Source: Podila epigama
Taxonomy: Eukaryota; Mortierellomycota; Mortierellomycetes; Mortierellales; Mortierellaceae
Length of the DNA stretch: 16,551 nucleotides
Direction: 5' to 3'
Assembly (NCBI GenBank): GCA_015679605.1
Contig: JAAAVE010000356.1
Span: forward strand, 1-16,551
Shown here one piece after another: positions 1 through 8,373 of this stretch. Positions within the stretch are counted from its first letter, which is position 1; the number at the start of each line of letters is the position of its first letter. The notes under the pieces are model-generated. The model was given only the letters and a program-made list of their open reading frames with translations, searched no databases and had not been told where the DNA came from. The translations under genes were made by a program, and so were the position numbers.

Positions 1-453
1 TTTTTTGTTTTGCCTCGATGGATGGATGTAACAGGTCCTTGTGTAAACATGGTCTCCCAACTTGTTTGCCACCCTCAAAGGAAGCCAACGGCCGCAGCAT
101 CTTTGTCCACCTCACACTCCCCTCCCCTATTTTTTTCCTGTTTTGCTTTCTTGTTCGTTCTGTTGTGTGACAATTGAACAATTTCTGCAAGCCTAACAAC
201 AAAACAAAAAGTGAACAAAAGCGGGAACGAGCGAATGTGAGGCAGAGTAGAGTAAGAAAGAAACAGAAAAAATGAGTGGTGGATGATCATCAAAGGATGA
301 ACAAAAAAAAGGGACGTGTTCGAACCAGAAGGGTCTGTGCACTGACCTCTTTGGTGAAGGAAGAAGAAAAGGTGGGTGGGATGGGTCTTCCTTCAGACGA
401 TTGTCCGTCCCATCGCATCCCAGACCTCCAAATGGTCCCCTAGTTTCTACACC

Positions 454-499
454 CAACCATCCAACCATCCAACCATCCATCCATTCATCCATTCATCCG
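454..499. repeat. CCAT/CATC/CATT short tandem repeat
   Basis: The tract is built of CCAAC-CATC units followed by CATC and CATT units. Similar tetranucleotides recur in the divergent promoter at 9627–9656 and more weakly near 790–803. It looks like simple-sequence DNA rather than part of a mobile element. Confidence 0.75.
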
Positions 500-1018
500 T
501 CTTTCTGTACACAATCGACATATCCCATCCCAATCCTCTGTGTTCTCTCCCCTATTGTACTGTGTGTGTGTATGCTATGTTTTCCATTGTGTATGTAAGA
601 TGGACGATGGGGTGCATGTTGACAGACAGACGCGTGTGATGGGATATTGTTAAATGAGTACTGCAGGTGAACTCGGAAAAGGTGTTCAACACTTCTTTTG
701 TTCACCCCTCCTTCTATCCACAAACACGAATATCGCACTCTCCTTTCTTTTTTCTTTTTCTTTTCTTCTTTTTTTGATTCACAAACCTCATCATCCATCC
801 ATTATTGTTGTCGCCTCTTCCCTCGTTCTCGTTCTTGTTCTCTCTCTCTCCTTCTCTCCTTCTCTCTCTCTCTCCAATCATCCCATCATCCCTTGTCCGT
901 CAAACATCAACACCTTTGCTACCTCCACAGCAGCATCAATCCTGCACAGAGTCACATTCTATCTCTCCTACTTTCCTACAAAAAAATTTACATACCTCCT
1001 TCTCTCTCTGTCGCTGAC

Positions 1019-1024
1019 TATATA
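1019..1024 (+). promoter_or_regulatory. TATA-like box upstream of the SFP1-like gene
   Basis: TATATA lies only about 20 bases before the first in-frame ATG (1045). If it is a working TATA element, transcription would start near or after that ATG, and translation would more likely begin at the in-frame ATG at 1117 or 1210. Function is inferred from sequence only. Confidence 0.3.
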
Positions 1025-1044
1025 CCGCGTCACTGCGCATCCCC

Positions 1045-3240
1045 ATGTCATCCCTCAACCACACCACCACCACTCCTACTACTACCACCTATCTTGAAAG
1101 AGTTGACAATTCCAGGATGGATTCGGATACAGAGACACACATCACCCTTTTAAACACCTCTACCGATCTTTCGGTACTTGGTTTTAGTCTTCACTACAAT
1201 CTGACCCTCATGGATCCCCTCTTCTTTAGATATGATAATGACTTTCAGCTTCCTCCTCAAACCCATGCGCACACACGCGAATTCGAGACCGCCTTTTGTC
1301 GCGACTTTTCATGCTGCGGGCTCCAACTCGTCGACATGCATGAGCTGTTGCAGCACTACGAAGAATGTCACGTCCGCTTTCAAGATGAGCACGACGGCAT
1401 GTTTGACCATGACTCGGAGTTCTTTGACGACGACGGGTGGAGCGACTCGGATCTTTCTGCTCCATCGCAAAGTCCTAGTCCCATCACCTCTCTATCCCCT
1501 CCTTTTCCCTTGGTGGCCAACTTTAACCCCACAGGAACGTTCACATCCACAGCAATGCACACAAACGCCGATCTAACCTGTGTCATGCCCACATCTGCCG
1601 CAGTCACAGCAGCAGACCATTCTCTCTTTCCATCACACCGAGATAACGCAGCTTCATCATCCGCCACTCAACTCCATCTCTCTTCATTATTCTTCAGCCA
1701 TCCAAGCAACAATAGCAGCAGTTCTTCAAGCGGCATCGACTCTTCCCTCTCTCTCCACTCCGATAACAACAGCATCCATCTTTCGTCTCTTGACAAGGTC
1801 TTGCCCTTGGTCAGCAAGTCATCCTCCTCGAAGCGGAAAGCCGCAGTCGCATCCTCTCCTTTAGACACGTTCACAGAGGACGAGAGCGAGCTTGTGGAGG
1901 ATAACATCAGTGCTTTCTCAGACACTGTCCTTTGCTCAAGAACCATCACCTCTGCTCTTTCCTACTTGTCTTCAACAGTGTCTGATTCTCATTGGTCAAC
2001 AGCATCAGCAACAACAGCAACAACAGCAACAACAACAACAACGACCACAGCAAGACAAACACGAGACTCTTGCCGGCGCAAACGATCAAAGACAGTGACG
2101 ACACCGTCCAATGCCTCGATTTCCTCAGGTGCCGCAGCAGAGCTGTCCTCGTCCGCAGCAACCACGTCGGCCATGATCCTCTCTAGCCTCACCCGCCTTG
2201 GAAACCAGACCTCCGTCTCTGACTCTGAGCCACAGCAAGAACAGGCGAGTAGCCTGATTGGACCAGGTTCGTTTGCAAACAAGGGTGAGGATGCAAAGAG
2301 GATGGACAATGAAAAGAAATCTCTTGAAAATGCGGACAAAACATCATTGGGGGTGTTGCATGACTTGACTACGGTTGGACGAGCATTGGGCTTGGAGACG
2401 AGCGATCTCGATATTTTACGACAACATCAAGACGTGGCGGCGGCTTTGATACTGGACGACATTGGAATATCATCGGATGGTATAGGCTGTGACAAGCCCT
2501 ATCGGTGTGCGATTTCTGGTTGCGACAAGGCTTACAAGAACCCCAACGGCCTCAAATACCACAGCCTCCACGGTCATTGCTCGACCTCAAGCCTGAGCGA
2601 TGGAGACTCACCAGAGACAAAGCCTTATCTCTGCACATTTATGGAATGTCGTAGGCGCTACAAGAATCTGAATGGACTCAAATACCATCTGGAACACAGT
2701 CATCCCAATCTGATTAAGGCCTTACGGGCTCATGTTGCCGACATGACTATGAATCACACTCATCTCTTTGGATCCTTTTCTAGTCTTGCTCTGAAAAAGA
2801 TTGAGGCTACCCTTGCGGCTGTCCAAGCGAGTCCAATGATGATGGCAGCTGCAAATGCTATCCTTGCATCACAAGATAGCAAATCGCGTTTGCATTCTAG
2901 GAGCACCAGCGTCAGTAGCAACACAAGTGTTGGTCATAACAGTGACAGCGACGACAATAGCAATAGTTGTCACGAGGATAACATGATCATTGTTGTCAAC
3001 GAAAATAATGTCAAGGATGAAATGGTCGCCAAGGATAAGGCTGATCTTGAACCTGAACTTGAAAAGTATGGTTGTCTGGACATGCTACAAGTGACCAAAT
3101 CAGGAACAGGACCTGGACCTGGACCTGGATCAGGCTCAGGATCAGGCTCAGGATCAGGATCTCGTTTAACTTTTAATACTGGCACAGGTACAAGCATGAT
3201 GGAGAGTCGGAATGACACTAGGGTTCAAGTCTGCTATTGA
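1045..3240 (+). CDS. SFP1: SFP1-type C2H2 zinc-finger transcription regulator
   Basis: A single-exon frame of 731 residues. An N-terminal finger-like motif (C85, C90, H104, H109, with the CCGLQL and HYEECH signatures) corresponds to the conserved N-terminal block of yeast Sfp1. Two adjacent C2H2 fingers begin at residues 484 and 526, each C-x4-C-x12-H-x4-H with the shared YKNxNGLKYH core typical of Sfp1 and animal JAZF1. Between them lie Ser/Thr-rich disordered stretches and basic clusters (263–265, 344–349) that could be nuclear signals. The C-terminus carries Gly-Pro and Gly-Ser dipeptide repeats. In yeast, Sfp1 is a TOR/PKA-responsive activator of ribosomal protein and ribosome biogenesis genes; that role here is inferred. 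The start is uncertain: in-frame ATGs at 1117 and 1210 would give 707 or 676 residues and keep every finger. Two TGA stops occur in tandem (3238–3243). Confidence 0.9.
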   Translation: MSSLNHTTTTPTTTTYLERVDNSRMDSDTETHITLLNTSTDLSVLGFSLHYNLTLMDPLFFRYDNDFQLPPQTHAHTREFETAFCRDFSCCGLQLVDMHELLQHYEECHVRFQDEHDGMFDHDSEFFDDDGWSDSDLSAPSQSPSPITSLSPPFPLVANFNPTGTFTSTAMHTNADLTCVMPTSAAVTAADHSLFPSHRDNAASSSATQLHLSSLFFSHPSNNSSSSSSGIDSSLSLHSDNNSIHLSSLDKVLPLVSKSSSSKRKAAVASSPLDTFTEDESELVEDNISAFSDTVLCSRTITSALSYLSSTVSDSHWSTASATTATTATTTTTTTARQTRDSCRRKRSKTVTTPSNASISSGAAAELSSSAATTSAMILSSLTRLGNQTSVSDSEPQQEQASSLIGPGSFANKGEDAKRMDNEKKSLENADKTSLGVLHDLTTVGRALGLETSDLDILRQHQDVAAALILDDIGISSDGIGCDKPYRCAISGCDKAYKNPNGLKYHSLHGHCSTSSLSDGDSPETKPYLCTFMECRRRYKNLNGLKYHLEHSHPNLIKALRAHVADMTMNHTHLFGSFSSLALKKIEATLAAVQASPMMMAAANAILASQDSKSRLHSRSTSVSSNTSVGHNSDSDDNSNSCHEDNMIIVVNENNVKDEMVAKDKADLEPELEKYGCLDMLQVTKSGTGPGPGPGSGSGSGSGSGSRLTFNTGTGTSMMESRNDTRVQVCY
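2000..2043 (+). repeat. CAA/CAG trinucleotide tract coding Thr/Ala
   Basis: A CAA-CAG-type trinucleotide repeat within the SFP1-like gene. In the coding frame it reads as Thr/Ala (ACA, GCA) codons. In another frame it would be polyglutamine, which produces a spurious overlapping open frame. It falls in the disordered linker between the N-terminal finger and the two C-terminal fingers and is likely length-variable. Confidence 0.7.
3103..3162 (+). repeat. Ten hexanucleotide units coding Gly-Pro / Gly-Ser
   Basis: Ten consecutive six-base units (GGAACA, GGACCT x3, then GGATCA/GGCTCA alternation and GGATCT) code for Gly-Thr, Gly-Pro and Gly-Ser dipeptides near the end of the SFP1-like protein. 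A related GGACCT/GGACAT tract resumes about 110 bases later, outside the coding region. Confidence 0.85.
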
Positions 3241-3270
3241 TGATTGAGAGCATCCATACTGGACTGTAGA

Positions 3271-3327
3271 CCTGGACCGGACCTGGACCTGGACCTGGAC
3301 ATGGTCATGGACATGGACATGGACCGG
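3271..3327 (+). repeat. GGACCT/GGACAT hexamer repeat in the 3' UTR
   Basis: A run of CCTGGA units changing to CATGGA units, just past the tandem stop codons of the SFP1-like gene. It belongs to the same hexamer family as the coding repeat at 3103–3162. It stays open in the SFP1 frame until a stop at about 3343, but the two preceding stops make translation unlikely. Confidence 0.8.
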
Positions 3328-3400
3328 TGGAGGTGACCATTTGACGGTTGCCAACCCACTTCCATACTCCTTGTTTCGCCTAGTCTCGTCAAAAAGGAAA

Positions 3401-3406
3401 AATAAA
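3401..3406 (+). terminator. Possible poly(A) signal of the SFP1-like gene
   Basis: AATAAA, about 160 bases after the stop codon, in an A-rich patch followed by a T-rich segment. The position is plausible for 3' end formation of the upstream gene. Fungal signals are degenerate, so confidence is moderate. Confidence 0.45.
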
Positions 3407-3660
3407 GAAAATTTGTTTCTATCACCTTCGACGAAAAGTGATTGGGTCGCCTTTTTCGCCGGAAAGCTTCGTGACTGCTCTGTTCGCAGTGTATTTCCTT
3501 TTTGGGGCGGATTGTTATGACAGCGAGCTGACAAGATCGAAGTCATTCTTGTTGTGCCTGGGCGGGTTGGGTTGTTGTTGAAAATTTAACTCCGACCGAC
3601 TTGAACCCCACCCGTTGACCGTTTCGTTCGATTGTTGTATGGGCGTTATTTTCCCTTCCA

Positions 3661-3667
3661 TATATAA
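3661..3667 (+). promoter_or_regulatory. TATA box of the 94-residue mitochondrial protein gene
   Basis: TATATAA about 95 bases before the ATG at 3763, followed by a T/C-rich tract (about 3697–3745) that is a typical fungal initiation and leader region. Spacing and the strong codon bias of the downstream gene fit a well-expressed TATA promoter. Confidence 0.55.
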
Positions 3668-3762
3668 CGACCCCTTCCTTTCCATTCCCCGTTTCTAATT
3701 CCTTTTTTTTTTCTGTTTCCCCTTCACACCCTTCCATTTCCATCAAGCACATACACATCACC

Positions 3763-4235
3763 ATGTTCAACTTGGCTAGATTGTCCAGGACTTCCACCCT
3801 CGTCCACGCTAAGCGGGCTGTACGTATTTGACTAATCTTTATTATTATTTTTTTGACACCCTGACATATTGGCAATCAGCATGGATCTTAGTCTCATTCC
3901 GACCAGTGGCTGAAAAAAAAAAAAAAGTTCGCAGCTAAGAAAACTCAATCTATATCACACTTCCATAATTTATAGTCACCAAGGTTGCTTGGTCTCGTTT
4001 GCCTCAGGTCAGGTCCATCGCTTCCGAGTTCTACGACTCACTTGGCTACCATACCTCATGGCTCAAAGTCCACTGGAAGTTCATCACTGAGCCTGGCATT
4101 GGCCCTCAGTCCCGTCTTGGTCGCTCCATCGAGGACCATAAGTCTGCCCGTAAGATGGCAGGCAAGATCCGTCGTGCTGACAACCATGCTTACGACGCCA
4201 TGGCACTTGATGTCCAGAAGGAGAAGGATCTGTAG
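3763..4235 (+). CDS. Unrecognised 94-residue basic protein with mitochondrial-type leader
   Basis: Two exons, 3763–3819 and 4008–4235, separated by a 188-nt GT–AG intron in phase 0. Exon 1 encodes 19 residues resembling a mitochondrial presequence (MFNLARLSR start; Arg/Ser/Leu-rich; no acidic residue). Exon 2 adds 75 residues: an aromatic segment (FYDSLGYHTSWLKVHWKF), then a charged, probably helical tail rich in Lys, Arg and Asp. There is no transmembrane segment. Codons are strongly biased to C-ending and preferred forms, as in BCKDHA in this window, suggesting high expression. The ATG sits in a CACCATG context. I do not recognise the family; a small accessory protein of a mitochondrial complex is possible but unproven. 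A nearer acceptor at 3974–3975 would shift to another open frame, which I judge less likely from codon use. Confidence 0.65.
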
Positions 4236-4324
4236 CATGTAGAAAAAAATAAGACCCAAAGAACTTTCGAATTCATCACAAAGAAAATCATCCCACATTT
4301 TTCATTATTTCTTTTCTCTCTTTT

Positions 4325-4330
4325 AATAAA
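4325..4330 (+). terminator. Possible poly(A) signal, convergent intergenic region
   Basis: AATAAA about 90 bases after the stop of the 94-residue gene. The gap to the stop codon of the opposing gene (4549) is about 310 bases. It is AT-rich, shows no credible gene, and must hold both 3' ends. Confidence 0.45.
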
Positions 4331-4548
4331 TCAACAATCAACATATAAATTAATACAAGTACAATTGGTGTTTTGTGCATGGTGCTCGCCTTTTTCTTAT
4401 TTTTTTGTGCTTCTTCTTCCCACAAAGTGGATGTTATTATCATTTCTCCTCTTTCTCTTAAACATTCTATGCTAAACGATTGTCGATTCTTCTGCCAACT
4501 CAACCAAAAAAATAATCCACTTGATCCTCCCTCTCTTTCAAATTTGGT

Positions 4549-7500
4549 CTATCGCTTCCAGGACCGTTCGCCATCTTCATCTTCACTCTCTGCTCTGTCA
4601 AAGTCGGTACCTGCCCCTACAGCCGACGCTCCAACATCTCCTGCAGAACTTGAAGTCTGTGATGGTACAGATCCTGTGGCTGCAGTTGTGGATCGGAAGG
4701 TCGTCGTCGTTGTCATCGTCGAGGCAGGTAGTTGAATGTTCGGCGCAGCGGTTTCAGTGACCCATCCTAACTTCAATGGTGCTGCATTCGCCATCTGGCT
4801 ACCTTGCTGGACTGCAGTCTCGGCATCTTTCCGATTCTTGTACTGCACAATAGCGGAGGTACCATCAGCACCTAGAGAAAATGATTCCAACTCGCCATAC
4901 GTCTAGAAAATGAAGATACGATCGAATCATGCACAAGCAAGAATAACAGAAGAGCTCGCATGAGTTAAATTGATACATGATAAAGCAAAAAAAAGGCAAG
5001 AGATCACTCGCACTCGCGTACCTCAAAGTGTGCCTGGAGACCGGCCTTTGCAGCACTATCCACGTTTTGCACAGAAATCTTGGAGGACCGGTTATCAAGT
5101 CGGAATGTCCGATGAGGAGACGCCATCATGGCACCACCGCGGGCTCCACCCCGTGTCCAGGTATTCATGGCACCACGGCCACGGCCACGGGGGACAAACG
5201 CTCCGCCTCTTCCACGTCCTGCATACCCTCCTCCTTCTGACAATCCCAGAGCCGACGCCTGAGCTTGCAAAGCTGCCAGCTTGGCCTTGAGCGCCGCTGT
5301 AGTCTCTGCAGTATTTTCAGACGCTCCAGTTGTTGTTGTTGATGATGTTGCTGTTGTTGATGTCAAAGCCGCTGCAGCACCTTGGCCTGACGCGGATGGC
5401 GTCTGACCTAAAATCTCGAGCTCACGATCCAGACGTCCCTTTTCCAATTCAGCCAATCTTTGCGCTTCTGCGGCAGCAGCATGGGCCTGAGCATGCGCCA
5501 GTGGGTTGGGTACCTCCTTTGTGATCTCAATCGCCACGTTCTTGAGTCCCTTCAAAATCATATCCTTATCCTCCTGGGACATGGTCTTATTGGCAATCAA
5601 CTTTTGCAACATCTTGTTCTGTTCCTCCTGTTGCCGTTGAATCAGCGCCTCCTTTTGCTTTTGGATCTCCATCATCATCTTCTTGTTCTCTTCCGCCTTG
5701 GCAGCCGCTGCTGCTCGTTCTGCTGCAAGTTCTGCTGCGCGTTCGGGTGTCATCAAAACACTAGCTGCTGGAGGCTTGGGTCCACCATGAAGTGCGCCTG
5801 GGCCATGATGAGCACTCGGGCCCTGATGCGCGCCCGAACCATGATGATGTCCTGCGCCATGATGAGGTGCTTGAGAGTGGTGATCTGGTCGAGTAGGTTG
5901 CACTTGACCCGTTGGCTTGGGTGCAGCTCCTCCGAAACCTTGCTGGTCATCTGGCTGCCAGTATACCTTCACGAACCGATTGCCAAAAATGACCTCTGGT
6001 GAATTATAGGCTGCACTGGCCTCTTCCCTTGTACTGTATTGGATCAAAGCCTTATGTGCTGGTTGATCCACTTGAATGTTCACCAGTGATCCAAACTGAG
6101 CAAAGAACTCGTTCACTTTTGATATCGTGTTGTACTCATCCGGAATATGTTCCACCACCAAAGATGTCTTTGTCGATGCTCCTCCACTTCCTGATCCAAA
6201 ACGTCCAGGTGAATTATATGGGTGAGAACCGCCACGGCCACGGCCTCCACGAAGACCGCCGCGCATTGATCCACGACCACGCATGCCGCCTCGCGACGAG
6301 GGTTGCCCATCCTGGCCCATCCGGTTTTCCGTGCCTCCATGTCCAAAATTGTCAGTGCCAAGGCGGGCATTGATGTTTAAAGCCTCATTGTTGCCCTGTC
6401 CAGGCATGTTCATATCATAGCCTTCAGGAAGAGGCATGTTGCCACCGCTGGGTCCGCCTGGAAAGAAAGGTGCGCCATTCGGGCCCATTGCAAACGGAGC
6501 CATGGGTCCACCAGGCATCATCTCAAAGGCCGCCCTCTGCATGTCATCCACAACAATCCTGTCATCTCCATGATCATATGGGCACATATCACCACGCATG
6601 CAGTATCCCTTTTCTACAATCCGCCAAGAAAAAACGAGTAATAGACATTCGGTGTTTTTGAATCACCAAAAAAGCGAGGCTTTGTTAGTAGTCGTTCTCA
6701 TTTCGAAAAGTTCTTTCCTATACAAGGCAATTTACATGAATCGTGATCCATAGTCAGCAGAAAAATAAAAAAGATAGATACGTACCATCGTAATCGCGGC
6801 ATCTTTGTCGCTTGGGGCGATCTTGGCCTTGATCAGGACCACCCATGTGTCCTCCACGACCTCCTCTGCCACCCCATTGACCACGGTCATTAAAGTGATT
6901 CCGCCCACTGCCTGATGGATGTTGTGCATCACCATTTCCAACGTTGTTCCATTGTTGACGACCATCATTATTGTTCATGTGATTGAACCCAGATCGACCT
7001 CCTTGTTGCTGCTGTTGTTGCTGCTGTTGGAAAGGTTGTCTTGGCTGACGACGATCGAAATCATTATTGCCTCCAACCTCATTCGAACGCATACCACCGT
7101 GATGACCTGTTGAAGAAGACGATAACTGCGATGGGTTGTTTCGCCGACTATTGCCAAAGCGATCATCGCCACTGGGTCTTGAGGGGCTATATTCTCTACG
7201 ACGTCGGTGATCATCGCGATCTTGGTCGTCATTACCATGCCGGCGAGCATGCTTGAAGCTACGGTCCTCGTCATCCGAATGATCGCTGTCACCTCTATGA
7301 TGTTTTGGTGCATTTGAGCGTCCATCTCTCTGCTGTTGTTGCTGGGACTCTCGGCGGTCTGCGGCTGGTTCTGTTGGGATTGGGATCTCTTCCTCCTTTG
7401 CCGAGTTGATATATGACTTTGACTCCAATGCCTTGAATAGAGTATCGACAAACGGGGACGTGGCTATCATGAGAGTGGAGAGTGTAGAGTGTAGTGTAGT

Positions 7501-7932
7501 GTAGTGTTAATACTCATTTTTTCTTTCATTCATTTCAGACTAGACCCTGTTTAAACACCTCAACATGATACATATTAGAGGCATTTGTTACCTTCGCTCA
7601 AAAAGTCTTCCAGTTGTGAGATCATCAAGGGTTGCAACTCTGACATTGGCTTGTCATGCTTCAATAGTGCGATGATGTAATCAGCCAGCATGCCAGGATC
7701 AGCCTCACAGCTATGTCATTTCATGAAAAGAAAAGAAAAAGAGGTTGGGCGTCATTATTAATGACACGATCCATGTAACTTGTCCCAAACTGAATCAAAG
7801 AAAAGTAAAAAGAACAAAAACTTGGCGGCGACTTCTCGAGCAAATGACAAGGAAGGTAATTACATACATTGATTCGAGCTCGACAATCAGATAGGCCTTC
7901 AGGGCCTTTTGTGATTCGTCGTCCAACTGCAT
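4549..7932 (-). CDS. RBM26: RBM26/RBM27-type RNA-binding protein (Rmn1-like)
   Basis: Five exons on the minus strand (7932–7868, 7710–7592, 7463–6786, 6613–5022, 4902–4549) give 935 residues. An in-frame stop sits three codons before the ATG. Domains in order: an N-terminal helical, PWI-like domain (about 1–85, with CEADPGMLADY and FVDTLF matching human RBM26); an Arg/Asp/Gln-rich linker with Gln9; a CCCH finger (C283, C292, C298, H302; C-x8-C-x5-C-x3-H); an RGG box (about 395–415); RRM1 (437–508); a His/Gly-rich repeat (532–564); a coiled coil (577–687); a second RGG cluster (752–782); RRM2 (788 to about 866); and an acidic tail ending SWKR, like the human SWRR end. Human RBM26/27 and fission yeast Rmn1 work with MTR4/Mtl1-type helicase complexes that send nuclear RNA to the exosome. 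That role is inferred. Intron 3 splits the finger and intron 4 splits RRM2. Confidence 0.9.
5797..5886 (-). repeat. His/Gly-rich tandem repeat coding region
   Basis: In the RBM26-like protein this region encodes imperfect repeats of a His-His-Gly-(Pro/Ala/Ser)-Gly-Ala pattern (residues about 531–564) between RRM1 and the coiled coil. The DNA shows repeated CATGATG-type words on the plus strand. It is probably a disordered linker that varies in length among relatives; metal binding is conceivable but not shown. Confidence 0.6.
7003..7029 (-). repeat. Polyglutamine tract (9 codons)
   Basis: Nine consecutive CAA/CAG codons on the minus strand, in the disordered linker between the N-terminal domain and the CCCH finger of the RBM26-like protein. 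The codons are mixed, so this is not a pure CAG run. Confidence 0.85.
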
Positions 7933-8373
7933 AACGGTTTATGTCGAGACAATGATAGTAATAAAAGTATATACTCTGAGCGCGTATGCAAATCCTTTTT
8001 TGGTTTTGAATCGAGTCAAATTGGGCTTTGATTTGGGGTGTTGTCGATAGAACAGTGAATCCGATGGTGTCACAAAAAGGGTGTTTTCCACTTGAGCGAT
8101 GGATATGATGTAATGATGTAAATGGATGGAAGAAAGAAAAAAAGGTTCCTTCTTTGAGGTTTTGAAGTAGCCTGAATGAATGAACCACACAACTCACGAA
8201 GTCAAAAAGTCAAAGTCAACTCTCATGAATACATTCAATAAAAAAAAAAAAAAAACTTGACTGCTGCCTTAAAACTGCGCCACACACATTCAAATTGGGA
8301 CATCCAGCTGTAAAGCTGTAATTTTGCACCATACTCTTGCAGGAAAATGGGACAGAGAACCACCTTGAGAGAG
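7933..8373 (-). promoter_or_regulatory. Intergenic region: RBM26-like promoter and cytidylate kinase 3' end
   Basis: This 441-base gap separates the stop codon of the cytidylate kinase gene from the start of the RBM26-like gene, both on the minus strand. It must hold the 3' UTR of one and the promoter of the other. It includes a long A run on the plus strand (about 8239–8257, a T run in the sense of both genes). I see no supported gene: the minus-strand open frames here have no domain or splice support. Confidence 0.6.

Larger units (their letters stand above)
1..1044 (+). promoter_or_regulatory. Upstream region / probable 5' leader of the SFP1-like gene
   Basis: I find no convincing gene here. 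The stretch has T- and C-rich runs (about 720–780 and 835–880), a CCAT/CATC/CATT repeat (454–499), a TG run near 560–571 and a TATATA sequence at 1019–1024. Open frames on both strands are low-complexity (Ser/Leu/Phe-rich from CT-rich DNA) and lack domains. Pyrimidine-rich tracts of this kind are common in fungal promoters near transcription starts. Several upstream ATGs exist, one at 654 opening a frame that overlaps the main start. Transcription therefore probably begins downstream of most of them, or the leader restrains translation. The transcription start cannot be placed from sequence alone. Confidence 0.5.

Noticed and set aside
1989-2339. Minus-strand and other-frame open frames, including a polyglutamine frame at 1892–2098, in the SFP1-like gene
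   Set aside because: Created by the CAA/CAG repeat and codon bias; no domain and no independent start context.
3166-3546. Minus-strand open frame with Val-His and Val-Gln repeats after the SFP1-like gene
   Set aside because: Its repeats are only the complement of the GGACCT/GGACAT hexamers; it spans a coding end, UTR and promoter.
5460-6002. Plus-strand open frame of 180 codons inside the RBM26-like gene
   Set aside because: Low-complexity Leu/Cys/Arg-rich translation opposite the coiled coil and RRM1; a shadow of the real minus-strand gene.
7721-8197. Minus-strand open frame of 158 codons across the RBM26-like promoter, exon 1 and intron 1
   Set aside because: Exon 1 of the RBM26-like gene lies inside it in a different frame that matches the human N-terminus; the longer frame has no recognisable content.
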